This document shows, piece by piece, positions 8,801 to 23,800 of a stretch of DNA of 64,000 nt (within the stretch, counting starts at the first letter, position 1; each line of letters starts with the position of its first letter). Origin of the DNA: JAVBLP01 sp031553505 (GTDB taxonomy: Bacteria; Elusimicrobiota; Endomicrobiia; Endomicrobiales; Endomicrobiaceae); NCBI GenBank assembly GCA_031553505.1, contig JAVBLP010000006.1, forward strand, positions 9,367-73,366. Direction: 5' to 3'. The translations under genes and the position numbers were made by a program. The notes under the pieces are model-generated. The model did not search any database. It was not told where the DNA came from and saw only the letters and a list, made by a program, of their open reading frames with translations.

Positions 8801-11800
8801 GGAAAATATCAGGATCAATTGGAAAAAACACAGGATTCCCTTGCAGCTAAAGCTGAAGAAAAAGCAAAAAAATACGAAAGCGCGTTAGATTCCGCAATAG
8901 CCGGAGACATATCATCCGATGATTTAAAGAAATCGCAGGATGATTATTTGGATGCGCTGAAAGGCCTTGAAAATACAACAAAAGCTCTTGATGAAATATA
9001 TGGGGCTTCAAACGGTACCAGTGATGACAGATTTGCAATTGCAGACGAGCAAAAAAGAAGATCTGACAGGAAGGCGGCTATAGGCGACAGTATCGCAAAA
9101 ACCCAGGAAAGCATAAACGCAAAAACCATAGAGTTGGCAAAAACGATCAATGTTTCAGCCAAAGGGCCGGATTATAACCAGCAGGCTTACAATACGCTTA
9201 AGAGCCTTTGGGACGTTGTTGCCACAGGCGGTAAATCTGTTTATGACGCATTGACTAATTTATCGGTTAAGCTTGGCCAGGGATTATTAAGTTCATTAAG
9301 AGGCGCAGCTGACAATGCCGCGTTGGCGCGTAAAGGCATTGAAGTTAAAGGTAATTCTGTAACGCAGTATGGTTTTGATAATCAGGGGATGCCTACAACA
9401 AGGACAATCATTCTTGATTCGTCAGTCGTTAAAGATGCATCTGCCATTAAAAAAGCATTTGCCGAAGGCGGTTTTAAAGGCGGATTGAGTTATTTAAAAT
9501 CTTCGGGAGCATTTTCTTCTGAATCCTTTAACGATAAAGACGGTAATCTTATATATTCCGCATCAAAAGCGGGCTATTCGCCGGCTTCAAAGGATAAACC
9601 TGCGCAGATGGCAATACAGTATAATTTTTATGAAAATTACGCAGGCGACAATATTTATTTTTCAGGAGTAAAAGACGGAGATAAAAAAGTTGTTGTTGAA
9701 ACATATACAGAAGACGGAAACGCCCCAAAAAATACAATGATTTTTAATATCAAAGCTGACTCGAAAGATAGTGTATTTAAAACCGAATTTGATTTGGATG
9801 TTAAGCTTCAGTCTGCATCTTTAGAGAGCGTTGAAAGAGTACTTGAATGGGATAAGGATGATGATGGGAATGTTATCAGCACGTCAATTGAATTTAAAGA
9901 CGATTTGCCGTCAGCGCTTGTAGATACCGTAATTTCTGAAGACGAAACTGGTAAACAGGTCGTTGACAGCAAAATACGGGATTTAACAGATGCGGTAACT
10001 TATCCCGGTAAAATTAAAGGCGGAAAAGGCGGCAGCGGTTCTTCGGACAGCAGCCCTATTGATAAATATAAAGATATAATTAAAAACGCCAACGGATTGA
10101 AGATAAAAACCGAAGATAAAGATTTTTATAAAGCTTTTAAGGCAGTTGATAAAAACCATATAGATTTAAGCAAGGCTACTACTCTCGAGTTCAACAATAG
10201 CAGCGGTTCAAATTCGTTGGTTGTTTCTTATACAAATGATAAAGGCGTTACGGTAAGAACTGCCGCGGGTATGGATGCCAACGGCAATCAAACCGGCATA
10301 GGTTTTGGAAAGAGCGAAGCAGGCGTGCCTGATGACTGGAGATCCAACTGGAAAGTTTTGACCGGAGATTCAAGCAATGCAAGCCTTTCATACACTAAAT
10401 CTAACGGACAAGTTGTTGAAGCTGAAAACGTTAAACTTGGCAATGATTGGAAGAATGATTTTGTTTTAAGCGCTGATAAAGACAGCTTGACGAATTCAAA
10501 AATAGATTCTGACGGTAATAAATATTCAACTAAAAACGTAACGGTTGAAGGTAATGATATAACAAAAGCCAAAGCGGACTACAGTGACCCGTCTAAAAAT
10601 ACCGCTTTCATCATCAGTAATGTTACGGAAAAGGATGAGGATGGTAATCCCGTATCTTATACAAGCACTACGCATGAAGGCGTTGCAATTAATATCAGCG
10701 ATAACGGCAAATTTTCGTATTCAACTAATATCCCTGCAGGTATTCCTACTGTTGCTTCGGAAAGAAATTATAGCGGCGGAACGCTTGTTAACGGTAAAGA
10801 CTCATATTCATCAGGTTCTTCAATATCAACCGCGATTGTTCCAAGGGAAAGACAGGGCAAAGACGCAGATAGAATAGAATTGGATAATAGCCTTACGATT
10901 AACTTTACGTTTAATGATGACGGCAAGTTCACTACAAATACTACCGATGACTTATCTCAGATTTCAGGAACATATGTCCATATTAATTATGATAATAACG
11001 GCAAAAAAATCGGTGAAGCAAAAGGGGCTATAGAAAAAGGCGGTTTTACAAAACAAAATTCTGAAGGCATATCGTTATTTGAAGGCGAAGTAAACGTAGG
11101 CGCGAACGCTTATATAATGCCGGGCTCAAATGACAGAGTAAAAGCGAAAGAAGCTGCTGCCGCGTCAACTGCCGGTAAATCTAAAGAAGATACCACTGTT
11201 GAAACCAATGCTATTATTAACAAAAACGCAGACGGTTCCATTAGTGTGCGTGACGGTATTGTATCTATAAGGGACGGAAGCGTTGCAATAATAGGTGAAA
11301 ATACAATATTTAAAAACGGTTCGAGGGATGATACTGTCGGAGGATTCGGCTACTTGAAAGGCGGAAGCGTACAATATGTAAAAGATGCTAACGGCGATCT
11401 GACTTATGTAGCCCTTTCAGAAGGCGTTTCTGCTACTGCATATGTGACATCAACCGCATTAAGTTATACAAAAACGACAAATTTCTACACCAATGCGGCG
11501 GTACGCCCAGAAACCGCATTCAGTAATGTATATGAAAACGGCACAAAAATAGATGATGCTGTTAAAGATATTAAAGAGTTTGAATATATTGATGCCAGCG
11601 GCACAAAGACAAGAAGCGTAGTTATCACCAGAGCAGCTGGTGTCGGGCGTGATATTACAAATTCTACAGATGTATACACATTTGACAAAGCAGGTACTGT
11701 TTCCATAAGACTTGCTATGAATGCTACATCTGTCATAACTATGCAAAACAATGACGGCAATTACGTTGATGTTTACCTTACAAAGAAAACTGAAGGCATA

Positions 11801-14800
11801 GTAGGTTCCGACAGCAGGGCTTTAGATGCGGAGTCAATGGTAACGGTTATTAATAATGACGGCAGCTACGCCGTAGCAAAATACGGAGATTTAAATAATG
11901 CCGCTTATGTCGCCTCTGAAGGAAAGCACGGCACAGGTTCGATAGACGAGATGGAAGATGCCAACTATGAAGGGCGAAAAACAGGTACGGCGAATGTTTC
12001 TGTAGATGAAAACAGCAGCGATGTTGTAATGCTTCAAAGCACTAAAGAAGGAGAGCCGTCTTTCTCAATGCTTGATTATGACAATAAAGCCGGAGGTTTT
12101 TACTTCTTTGGCGATAATAAAGTTGACGGGGACACAAAAAATAAATTTGTTGTTGACGGCGATATAGCAGTGGGCGTTTATCAGGAAAAAGGCGCGAACG
12201 ATTCGTTGACGCATTTTGGAAAAGTTGACGGCAGCTGGCAGGCGGGAACAGTTACCACTACGGATAACGGCAAAAAAGTTTTTGGCGTTTATGCTAGAAA
12301 AGAAACCGGATGGGATAAATTTGTCAGTTTCAATTGGTTTGGCGATCAAAAACAAGTTGGTTATTCTGCTGTAAGAGAAATCGGTGAAAATAATAAAATC
12401 GGCAGAGAGTTGGGCGTTAGTGAGCCTGTGGCTCTCGCGGCAATGCAGCATAACGGGCAAGTTGTAAAGATGTACTACCAAAAAGACGGCGGAATTTATG
12501 TAGATGAAAATGAAGTAATAACAGTTAAAAACTGCCAGTATAAGGCAGCGGACGGCATAAAAAATGTTGATATTGATTTAAAGGCAGTTTTAGATAAGAA
12601 TACATGTAAATTCAATGTTGACCTTGTTGAAACTTACCTTATTACATATGTAATAAGCAAAGAAGACTATGAAAAAGAACAGAAAGATGTTGGCAGTTAC
12701 AACGGCGGCACTTTTATGGTGCAGGATGAAGACGGTGTTTGGCAGGTAAAGAGCGGCGGTACGTATCTTAGAGCGTACAATAACCCGGAAACTATGGATG
12801 TGCAGTATGAGGAAGAGTTAACAGTTCCTTACGACAGGTTAGAAGATGAAGATAAGATAAGAGTCAAAAATTTAGAATTAAGCGATATAGCTATTACAGG
12901 TTTGTTTGGCGATGGCGCAACATATTATTTTAACGAAATAGTATATGATACGTATTCTTCGCAGTTTAACGTAAGCGCGGAATTGGTTGTTAAAGGCTCC
13001 AATGCTGAAGGCATTACTCTTGAAGCGGACAGCACTGTGGCTTTAGGGGGAGATTCTTCATCCGGAAGCGGCAGTAGCGAAAAACCGAAAGAAACTTTAA
13101 ATACGCGATATAACGTAAATGCAAAAATTACGAGAACAGGCGGCTCCAGTAACAGCATTACCCTTAAATCTAATGACGGAAAAGATTTCAGTGTAGGCGT
13201 GTCATTTAACCTGATTGGAAATTCTTTAACAAATAAAACCGACAATAAATTCGGATATTTTGCCGCGGGCACGTCAATAACCCTGCTTAAAGGCACACAG
13301 TGGGAAACTAAATATACGGACAGGCTTGATAAAAACAGGCACGACGGTTCTAATACTGTTATTACTGACGATACCGCGATTTTTAGCGTTGATAAAGGCG
13401 ATGCCAAAGTATTTGTGAAAACAAATACGGCATTAAGCGCCTTAGGCGATTTAGTAGCAGATTCAACAAATATTAAAGAAGGAAGCATAAGCTTTACTCA
13501 TAATCTTACCGTTAACGGCGCAGCGTACAATATAAGAGCCGAAATGGCAAAAGATACAAATTATAAAGACAGCTCTGTTGTAAGCGACGCAACCGGAGCG
13601 ATTGTTGATTCCGGAAAAGTAAGTTACGGCGGATTGTGGGACTGGTACGGCAAAGTTGATTTGAGAAATGTGACTGTTAAACTTGAATCCGGCGGACTTG
13701 CAAGAGCGGTTGAAGCGACATGGGGAGTTATTGTAAGCGTTGTTGCTTTTGTTGGAGGATTGTTCACTGGTTTTGATACGGTTAGCGGTTTGTCAGAATA
13801 TGCGGCTTCATTGCTTTCAGATAAACAAATTGGCGATGTTACGGATAAAGAAAAGACTTCCGCGATATTTGCGGGGGTAACTGCAATTGCGGCTGTAGCA
13901 ATTACCATCGCAACTGCCGGTACGGCCACTACGCTTCTTGGAAGCATAGCTTTAGCTGCTACTGCAACAATTACAGCAGTATCTGCGGCACAATCCATCT
14001 TTAACGCTTCTATCGCGTTTCAGGAAGGAAGAATCGGTGAAGGTTTCTTAAATCTTGCTTCCGCGGCAATCCAAATTGCAGGCGGCGCGTTTATAGCCAA
14101 AGGGCTTGTAACATCGCTTCAGAGTATCACTTTGAAAGCAATAGCAAGTTCATTACTTAGCGGCGGTATATCCGGAGCGGTTGGCGGGGCTGCTACTGCT
14201 ATAGTGCAGCTTATAGCTAATAACGGACAAATTACAAATTGGGGCGATATTGCTCAGGCATTTGCAACAGGTTTGTTATTAGGTATGGGTAATATAGGCA
14301 CAATTACCAATGCGATTAATACTATTAAAAATACTGCCGGCGTATTCTGGAAAACAGCATTAAAAACCAGCTTAAGCGTGGCTACAAATAGCTTTATGAT
14401 ATACAGGTCGCTAGATTCGGCGAGACACAATTTGAGAGAAGGTAATTTCGGCGCCGCAATGATGGATATCTTTATGGCTATAACGTTTACCGTAACAAGT
14501 ATGACGGCTGCAACAGGCTCTGGAAAAGATACCATTAAGGAAGTTGCCGGAAAACCTATAGGAAAAGCATCTGAATATTTCGGCGAAGGCGTAAAAGGCA
14601 TATCGAGAGCTGCATTAAACGGCGAAACAAGCCAGGTCATGAGGCAGGTGTTCAATAATCTTACTTTCGGTCAAAAGCTTGCATTTTCACTGCGTAACGG
14701 TTTAGGGCTCGGCCTTGCATCTACTTTGATATATTCCTCGGGAACGATAGCTCAAAACCTTATGAATGGCAGGCCGCTGCTTGAAGGCATTGACCTGAAG

Positions 14801-17800
14801 ACTGTCGGCATTATGTTTGCGGGCGGTTTAGTAGCAGGTGCGGGCTTAAGCGTTATAAACCCAAGGCTTGCGAGCGTTTGGAGTACAAAAAATTCACTAG
14901 GTACATTGAAAGGATATATAACAAATCCTCAGACTTTCATACAGGGAGCAATGTCTTCCGCAAGAAGCCTTTCAATGTTTAATGCGTTTGGAAACCCGGT
15001 ATTTAGCACTATAGGGACGAATTTTAACGCGTTAATTAACCAGATACCTGATGCGTCGAGCGGATGGTTTTACAAGTTTCTTGGTTTAGATGATGAAGCG
15101 ACCTTTGACTATGGACAAGGAGTGCTTAATAAATACTACAACACCTTCTTTATAAGTATAGATTCTACCGATGCCCAAACCGCATGGTCTGCGGTAAGAA
15201 GCAGCTTTGGCACAGGTCTTGTCCAGGCTCCTTTCTTTAGCATGGCTATGCCTGGCAAAGCTGTATTTAACACAGGTTCAAAATTAGGCAGAATATTTAC
15301 TGAGCTTGGTGAAAGTGGTCCATTGAAAGGTCCGCTAACATTGCTTGCCGGGAATAAAGAGAAGAGTGTGTGGCTTACAATTGCAAAATCAAATGTTGTT
15401 GGAAGATTGACTACTCCAGTTAATATGAAAGTATTCCAGCTTGCGCAAACAATATTCGGCGGCGCGGGAAGCGCATTGGATTATATATTCGGTTCAAATC
15501 TCCAATACACAATGCACGATTCAAGCGGCAATGCATTCCATGCAGGTATATTCCAATTTGTTTTGGGCAATATGTCTATGATGTTTGTGCCTTCCAAAGA
15601 AGCGCAATTTAGCATTTATGACTATCAGGCGCTTAATGACGTAAGGTCTAAAACTAGCGGAACACGCGCTGCCGCGGAAATTTTGTCTGGCAACCATAAG
15701 TTATCATCTATATTAACAGATATCGGCAGAGAAATGGTTATAGCGGAAGCTTCAAAAGTATTTGTTAATACTGCCGGTGTTGAGGTTGTAAATAAAATAT
15801 TAGACCGGAGCGTTTCGTCAATACGTTATGAGAATAATACTATTGACGCTACTGAACCTGTTTTAATGCAGGCGGCAGTCAATTATGCCGCTAATATTAT
15901 TGCTGCGAATATGAATGTCGGAAATTTAAAAGGCTATAGCATTTATACGGCTGGTAAAAATTCAGGGGATAGCAGTTTTTATTACAATAATATACTGCTT
16001 ACTGAAGAAGTTTTTGCGAAAGCAATAACAATAAAATATATGGAAGCTTTTGCGCAGGGCAATTTTGCCGGTATGGACGCTATAGCTAAATATATAGACT
16101 CGATGAGTACTGAAGGAATGAACGCAGGTAATGTTTTTGCTTCCAAATTAAGAATGATAAATGATATCAATGAAAGGCTTACCAATAATGAAGCCAAAAG
16201 GAAGACTTTAGCCGATGAAATTTTAAGTTTAGAGAAAGAAAAGGCTTCCGAAACTATTGCTGAAAAATCAAATTGGAGCAAACAGAAAGATCTTGATCAA
16301 AAGAATGCGGAGATGTTATCGCTTGAAAAGAGCATAAAAGCGGATAACGCGGCAAATAAAGACGCACAGTATTTTATGAGTATTGTAAACAGCATGCAAG
16401 ATATTAAAGCCCAGCATGAAATGATAACTAGTGATGTCAACTTTATGAAACTTGCTACTACTGACGGTATTGCTGCCGGATCTAAAGTCAGAATTAACGG
16501 CGTTATGTTTACCGTTACAGATGAGATGATTAATAAGGCATCTTTATTTGCGAGCAATACAATTGCTAAAGCTGGATTACGGCTTGCTGAGCTCAAAGCT
16601 GCTCCGGCTTCGAAAACTGCCGGAAACATCACTTTTGAACAGTATAAACAGCAAAAACTTGAAGCTGCGTTAGGCCAAATTGAATCCGGAAAAAAATTAT
16701 CTTTTAATACGCTAAAAGCAGTAATGGAAGCATTGGTGTTTGCGAACAATGCATTTTCTCCAAGCTTGTTTACCGGCGCTAAGGTTGTAGCGATCAACGG
16801 TTTTGCCATTGATGGCGCCCAGAATCATGATTTGGGCAGGCGTATAGAGTCGATGACTATAAAATCCGGCAATGACAGGATAGAAATTTCGCAAAATGAC
16901 AAGATAGAAATTTCGAAAGATATAACGCTTTCTGATTTGATAGCAATGAAAGGCAATATAAAAAATGTTAAATTTATTAAATTTGTTGATATATCTGCAA
17001 TGAAAGAAGGAGTGAATGTCTCAGACCTTCCTTCTACCAAAGAATTGAATTTTTCAATTTCAGGAAGAGGGGCAATAGCATCTTTCTTTGTATCGCTTGC
17101 TGCAAAAATAGGCATAAAGGTTAATTCAGGCACATTAAACCTTACTAATTTTGCATTTTCTACCGGAGATGAACTGGCACTTTCAACAAATTCCAGGCTG
17201 TTTAACCAGTTCTTGAAAGCTGAAAGAGAGTTTATGATTAGAGAAGAAGGTATATCAAAGGAACAGGCTGATATAAATATTTCAGGGTTCCGCGACCGTG
17301 ACGGCGGCGCGAGGGCGTTTGTGACCCAATTTGCGATACAAAACAAGTTAGGAGCTTTCATTGGCACGGCATTATATAATTCTATGCTGCAGACTTATAC
17401 AACTCCGGGCTCTAAAGTAGAGTTAGCGGGTTATGATATGTATAAATACAGTGAGAAACTCTCTGAACTTGCCGAAATGAAAGACGAAGACGGAAATTAC
17501 GTTTTTGGCGGAAGTAAACAAGCCTCAAGCGGTGCCGATAAAGCTAACAGGCTGAACAACCTTTATAAGTTTGTTGAAGCACAAGCGCAAGAAGGCACAT
17601 CAACCCCGAATGCCCAGTTGGACACGATTTTAAATGATACCGGTTTTGAAGGAAATGCAAGAGCTTTAATGGACAGAATAAACGTTTTAATAAGCAACAA
17701 GGATGTTCTTACCGCTGTTAAGGCAACTGAAGCAAAAGCCAGGCAAATTGTTGACAGTGCTATATTGGCAATAAATAATGCCACAGGAACACAGAATAAA

Positions 17801-20800
17801 ACTGCGGTTCTTGATTCTCTTATGACTACGATTAAGAATGGTATTGCCAATAATACTATGGATGGCACCACTGGAGCGTTTATTCTCAGAAGGTTTGCCG
17901 ATTCCGCGCTTTTAAAAGCTACCGGATACATGGATCCGCGTCCTTCTCAGAGTGAAATGGTAAGCGCTATGTTAAGGGGTGATAACGTCGCTCTTGGCAT
18001 GGGCGGAGGCAAAACCGTTGGAGCTACTATTACAATGCTTATACAAAGAATAATGTTTGGCAATGCGGCAAGACTCGAGATACTTGTAGGAAACAGCGAC
18101 CTTGCAAATTACGCAAGCGATACTAAAGCTTCCATGAAACTTGCAAAGCTTGTGGGATTGACAATGTTTGACGTGGGATCGGTTGATTACAAAAAAGCAG
18201 ACGGAGTGCAGAGAGTAATTGACGCATATAATGACCATAACACTATAGTTGTTATGGATCCGACTATCAGGGGCCATTTGCGCAACCAGGCTATAAGCAG
18301 CGGAGATATGAAGTTAAATGCTGCTCTTAACAGCGTAAATGTTGTTATTGTTGACGAAATCCATTTATGGGCGTTGACAAGGACAGCGGCGGTTATTGGC
18401 GGTGATAACAAAACTCCGGAAATGGATATTGTCAAAAAAGCTAATGATATAATAGAAGCGCTCAATTTGAAAAATATATCCGGAAATGAGTTGGAAATCT
18501 CTAATGAGAAAGTTACAGTTAAACGCTATGATACTATGCAAAAAGCACAAAGCGAACTTTCATCCACTTCCGAAAAGATTATTGCTGTTGTCGGGGAAAG
18601 GTCCGCCGACAGGCAGATTATAATGTCCCAGGCGGCTTATGATATAGTTACAGGCGTAGCTAAATCAAATAATTTTACAACCACTCAAATAAGCAGTATA
18701 ATGCGCGGTTTACTTGCTACAAGCGAAGTTGGCGGTATGGATTTAGGCAGTGATGGTGCCGTAAAACCTGTAAGCGCAAAAGGAATAGAGAATAACATGG
18801 TAATAAGCGACATATATTATCAGCTTGGTTTTGCATTTAAACAAGGATTGAATCAAAATTATAATGGTCAAACTCTTATGGACTTTGCGCAGAATATTAC
18901 CCGTACAAGCAATACTTCAATGCAAACTTCTCTTGCTGCAATATATGACCGAATCGGCGCTAATATAGTAGGTATGTCTGGAACGGTCGCAGGGCTTGAA
19001 CAGTTGATTATTAACAGGGCGGGCTCTTCAAAAATTTATAATGTTTCCGGTGAAGGCGTAAGCAAGGGCGATTTTAAGGTTTACGGCGGAAATTATATGA
19101 AATTGATAACTGATATAGTAAATAATGCTGATAACTCTAAAAATCTTGATAATGTGCTGACTCTTGCGAAAACCAATGAGAGCCTCGAAACTATTAGGGA
19201 AGCTGTGAGAAGTGTTTTCGATATGTTGACAAAAGATAAAGGATACCAAATATTTGAGTTTACAGACAGGCAGGGTAAATGGGTTTCTTTAGACCAAAGC
19301 GGCAGGGAAGTAATTAGTAATACTGATATTGACGGAAAAGTATTTACTCTGACCAATGTCGCTGAAAATGTAAAAACTGGCAAGCGTTTTATAATTGCTA
19401 ATGAAGCAGGCGCTACTGGAATCGATTATCAAGGTAAATTTGCGAATATAATTTTTGATGCCCATCTTATGAGCAATACTGACCTCGCGCAGGCGCTTAA
19501 GCGTTCCGGAAGGCCTGATCCTTCAACTGGTATGAGAGCACAGACTGAAAGATATGTGATGTATAATGATATAAAATTAACCAGTCAGACAGAAGCTTTT
19601 ATCAATAATAAAGCTTTTGTGGAATATGCAATGGACGTTTGGAGCGGAAAGAAGGCACGAGCAGGTGGTGATGGCGAAGGCTATTTGAAAAACGATTCCG
19701 CTGTGGCAAGGCTTAAAATTGCAAGAGGTGAGACTGTCGGTAATGCGAGCAGCTTGGATATTGCGTTAAAAGACGGCAAATTAAGTGAACAAGACAGAAT
19801 AATGCTTGTTTCCCATATAAGAGAGTTGTATGACATAAACAGCGCGATGACTTTTTCAGTGACTGATTCAATGAGAGACAGGATGGTCTTAAGCCCGTTA
19901 AGGCAGCTTGCCATATCATTGCCGCAGGGGGCTGATAAAGATAAGGTTATGAAAACCCTCAATGACGCGTTAAACAGGCAGGGCGGGGAAGTAAATTTGT
20001 TAGTTAATAAAGTATCCGGCACGGACGGCAAATCTTCTGATATAATCAAAAATTCGTTTGACAATTCTTACCGCGAAGCCGTAAGCGTGTTTGGAAAATT
20101 GAATCTTTCAAACTCACAAGCCAAAAGGATTGTAAGTAACCACTTGGCGGATTTGAAAATTGCTGATAAGGGATATACTGGTTTAGAATCCGATTTTTCA
20201 AGAGGTATCGACGGGGCGCGCAATATAAGCGAATTTGTAGAGGTTATGAAATCTTACACGAATTACATAATGCCTGAAATGTCAGCCTTGACTCCTAAGG
20301 CCGAAAAATTAGTCGCACAGGCTCAGACAAGCGTCCAGAGCGTAATCAACCAGAAGACCTCGGTAAGTTTAGAAAACCTCGGGATAACGCCGGCTGCGGC
20401 GACAGTTATATCTGCAGATGCAAAAACAGCACCAGTACAACAGAAGGCATATATACCTGCTATCGTTGCCGTACCATCATATAACTATACTGCTAAAGAT
20501 ATTGCAAATGTAAGAAGTACGGCAGTAAGGGCGGCATTTAATTTGGGATTGAATGCCTCTCCGAACCTTGCGTCAAAACTGCATGACACTAAAATGTCGT
20601 TGCTCGACAGAAATGACATTATACATGAAATAATGCAGTCCGGAGTTAATCAGCTTGCCGCCCAAGATAAAACCCTTGCGCTTTTGGCTGTTTCAAATAC
20701 GGAAAGCGATGCAGCGCGTATTATGAAATCAACCAGAGAAAGCAAGCTGCCTGATGAAATTCCTGTTTCTTATAACAAAACACGAGAAGAATCAGTAGCA

Positions 20801-23800
20801 GGTGTAATTGACATGTATACTCGTACGGCAGAAGATATTGTTGCGTCTATACTTGGTAAGACAGTAAGTATGACATTCGGTTATGAAGACGTAGCTAAAA
20901 TAATTACAGGCAATAATTCGGCGGTAAGCGTTGTAGATGTGATATTAAGTAAAATTAGCAGCAGCAATTTAACGGATGAGGAAAAAGAATTACTTAAATC
21001 AGGACTCAATGCTTATGAAAAAGCATTGTTAAAGCCCGGAAATGCGCAGGTAAAATTAGATAAGCTTGCAAGCGATAAAAAGGATGTTGATTTTACGATA
21101 GCAGATAAGATTAGGAAAGCATTATATGAAAGAAGCGTATCAAAAGCTCCTAATAATCTGTCTAAATCAACAGATTTTACAAGGATGATTGCAAACGCAA
21201 AAAATTCTGACGCGTTGATGGCTCTTATATCGCTTACTCCTATGTTGTTTAATGCTTCGGGCGATTTGTTATTTTCCAATGATTCTCAGATTGAAAACTT
21301 AAATACTATGTATGAAAAGATTAATTCCATAAAAGAACAAAATGTAAAACTGAATTGGAATTATAAATTCGGCGACTTTGTAAAAGCGGTTAAGGAAGGC
21401 GATTATTTAACTGCATTTGAAAAGGCTACGCGGACTACTTCAGATACGGTTGTTAAGGAAGGCTCGAAATTTATACCTGCAATAGGAGTCGGTATAATTT
21501 CCGGTATCTTTATGTCGCCGTTATTTGGAGTACTCAATGCTGTTGTCTCGGCAGCGGTACCCGGATTGCTTGGTAAAATTACACCGCAATCTAAATCTAA
21601 GGTACAGAAGCCAAAATGGTCTGGAATAAACGTGTCGGCTTTGAAATCCGACAGTTCATTCTATAAACTGATAAGAGAAATACGCGCTTTGCAGGATAAA
21701 AAAGATAAAGCAAGAACAGCAGCTATAAATGAAGTAACAAAAGACAGTGTTGGTGATGATGAACAGACAAATTCCATAATGAGAGCGATGGCCGTGCAAA
21801 ACCCTGCTGTTCAACAGGCAGGCGCGATAACAATGTCTGACCTTGATGCGTTGTTTGCAAATGATAAAGCCGGCAACAGCAGCGAAATTACGGCAATGAT
21901 ACTTCTTAACAACTCAATAAATACCAAAGAAGGATTTGAATCATTAAAAACGTATCATGAGGCTTCCGGAGAAAAAGGGATTGATATTGCAGCTCTTGAT
22001 TCTTCCGCTTTGGTAAATTTTGCAGTGTTTGAAAATGTCTTTGGCAAAGAAGAAGCTTTAAAACTTGACTTGGTTTCAATGCAGGGCAAGACGCCTAAAG
22101 AAATTCTCGGCGCTCTTACAAAAGCTGAATTTGTATCGTTAACAGGTACTGATTATCTAAAATCCATAAAAGCTATGAAATATAGCGAGGTGGTGATAAA
22201 GATATCTGAAAATGCTTTAAAATCTTATGCTCCTATCGCAAATTTAACTGATACTCTCAGTATTGAAACGCTAAGTGATAAGGATTTTGTGGAGCATATC
22301 GTCTCAACGTTTAAAACCGCGCAAGATAAAGTAAAGTTTGATAACGCTTTAAGCGGCGCGATTGAATCAATACATTCTCAAAATATAAGCGACGATGAAA
22401 AGAAAGCTAAAATAGATACTCTCTATTCAAATATAGTATATCAACAGTACAAGGATAAGTTTACTGCCGATATGTCTTTAGAGGGATTTAATACTAATAT
22501 TCCTTCAGAAGTTCGCGATGCTTTCCTTTTGCATGAGAATATAAATCTTACTTACATTAAAGGAAATATTGAATCATTGAAAGAGAAGAAAGTTTCTGAT
22601 AGTTTTGTTTCAAAGCTTAGCGTAAACGCTTTAAATAATGAAAAATTTGTGCAATATGTATTGGCAATGTCTGATATCGACCGTACAGCTATGATTGCAA
22701 CTCCGAATATTACCGATGCTATAAACTTTATATATGCAAACGCTGTAAATGATGAAGAAAAAATTAATGAGGTTAAAGCGGCTGTAAATCCTAAAGAAAC
22801 GGTACTTGACAATCAGGAAGAAGTGATCGAAGTCGCTGAATTGGAAAAGGCTCCAAATCTTGTATTGCTACCTAATTTGCCTACGGTAAAGGCTTTAATT
22901 GCAGGCTTTAAAGAAGCCGGTCTCACAGGAATACCGCTTATTACTAAAAAAGTAAGCGAATTGCTTGAAAATACCGCTAAAACTGCTGATGAAAACACTG
23001 TTTTAGGAATACTTAATAACTGCGGAATCAAGGCTTTGACGGCAATGTCGCGCATAAGGACTCCTTCGGATATGGCAAGCATTATAGCAAGCATGATTCT
23101 TGATGATGAAACTCCCGCAAGCAGCGGGCTTTATGTCGGCACGCTTTTGGCGGCGGGTTCAAATAACAGCGGTATTCCTTTGATGTCGCTTGATATATTT
23201 GCCGATGTCGGCGGACTTGTATATTCCGCCACGGACAATTTAGCGGATCTTCAGATTTCCGATACGAGCGATGTGGTTGCGGTTATGCACAAAGGCGACT
23301 CTTCCGAGGTCCACGTTGTGGCATTGGAAGGCATTACAACGGATGCGGCAGGTAACAAAATTGTAAGTTATGTCGAAGACGCGCAGTTGAAAACCGCAAC
23401 GGCCGAAGCGTTTAAAAATGTGCTTGGCTTTACCGGTATGCTTTTAACAGATAAAGCAACTAATAAATCAAACAAAGGCATCCTTGCTTCTGTTGCGGCA
23501 AGCAATAAAGAAGTAAGAAGTTTCTTGGATGCTTCTAAATTGAGTTACGCTTCGGTAAGCGATTACAAAGCCGGCATTGAGTTCGCGAAAACAATAGTTG
23601 ACGGCGTAACGCAGCCGGGAGAGATTAACCCTGTGCTTGCTTACGCGTTAACGATATGGAGCAGCGCGGGCGATATGGCAGCAAGGCTTAACATTGACTT
23701 ACAGAAAGATGTAATAGATGCCAAAAATATAGACAATATTACGGCTGCATATCAGAAAGCAGTCGCGGCTGTATTGAAATCGGACTTAACTCCTGGAGAA

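Noticed and set aside
17912..19624. A genuine SecA gene fused or misassembled into the giant ORF
   Set aside because: Motif order is SecA-like but the sequence is highly diverged throughout, codon use is continuous with its flanks, and the SecA C-terminal parts are missing, so it is a distinct domain rather than an inserted secA.
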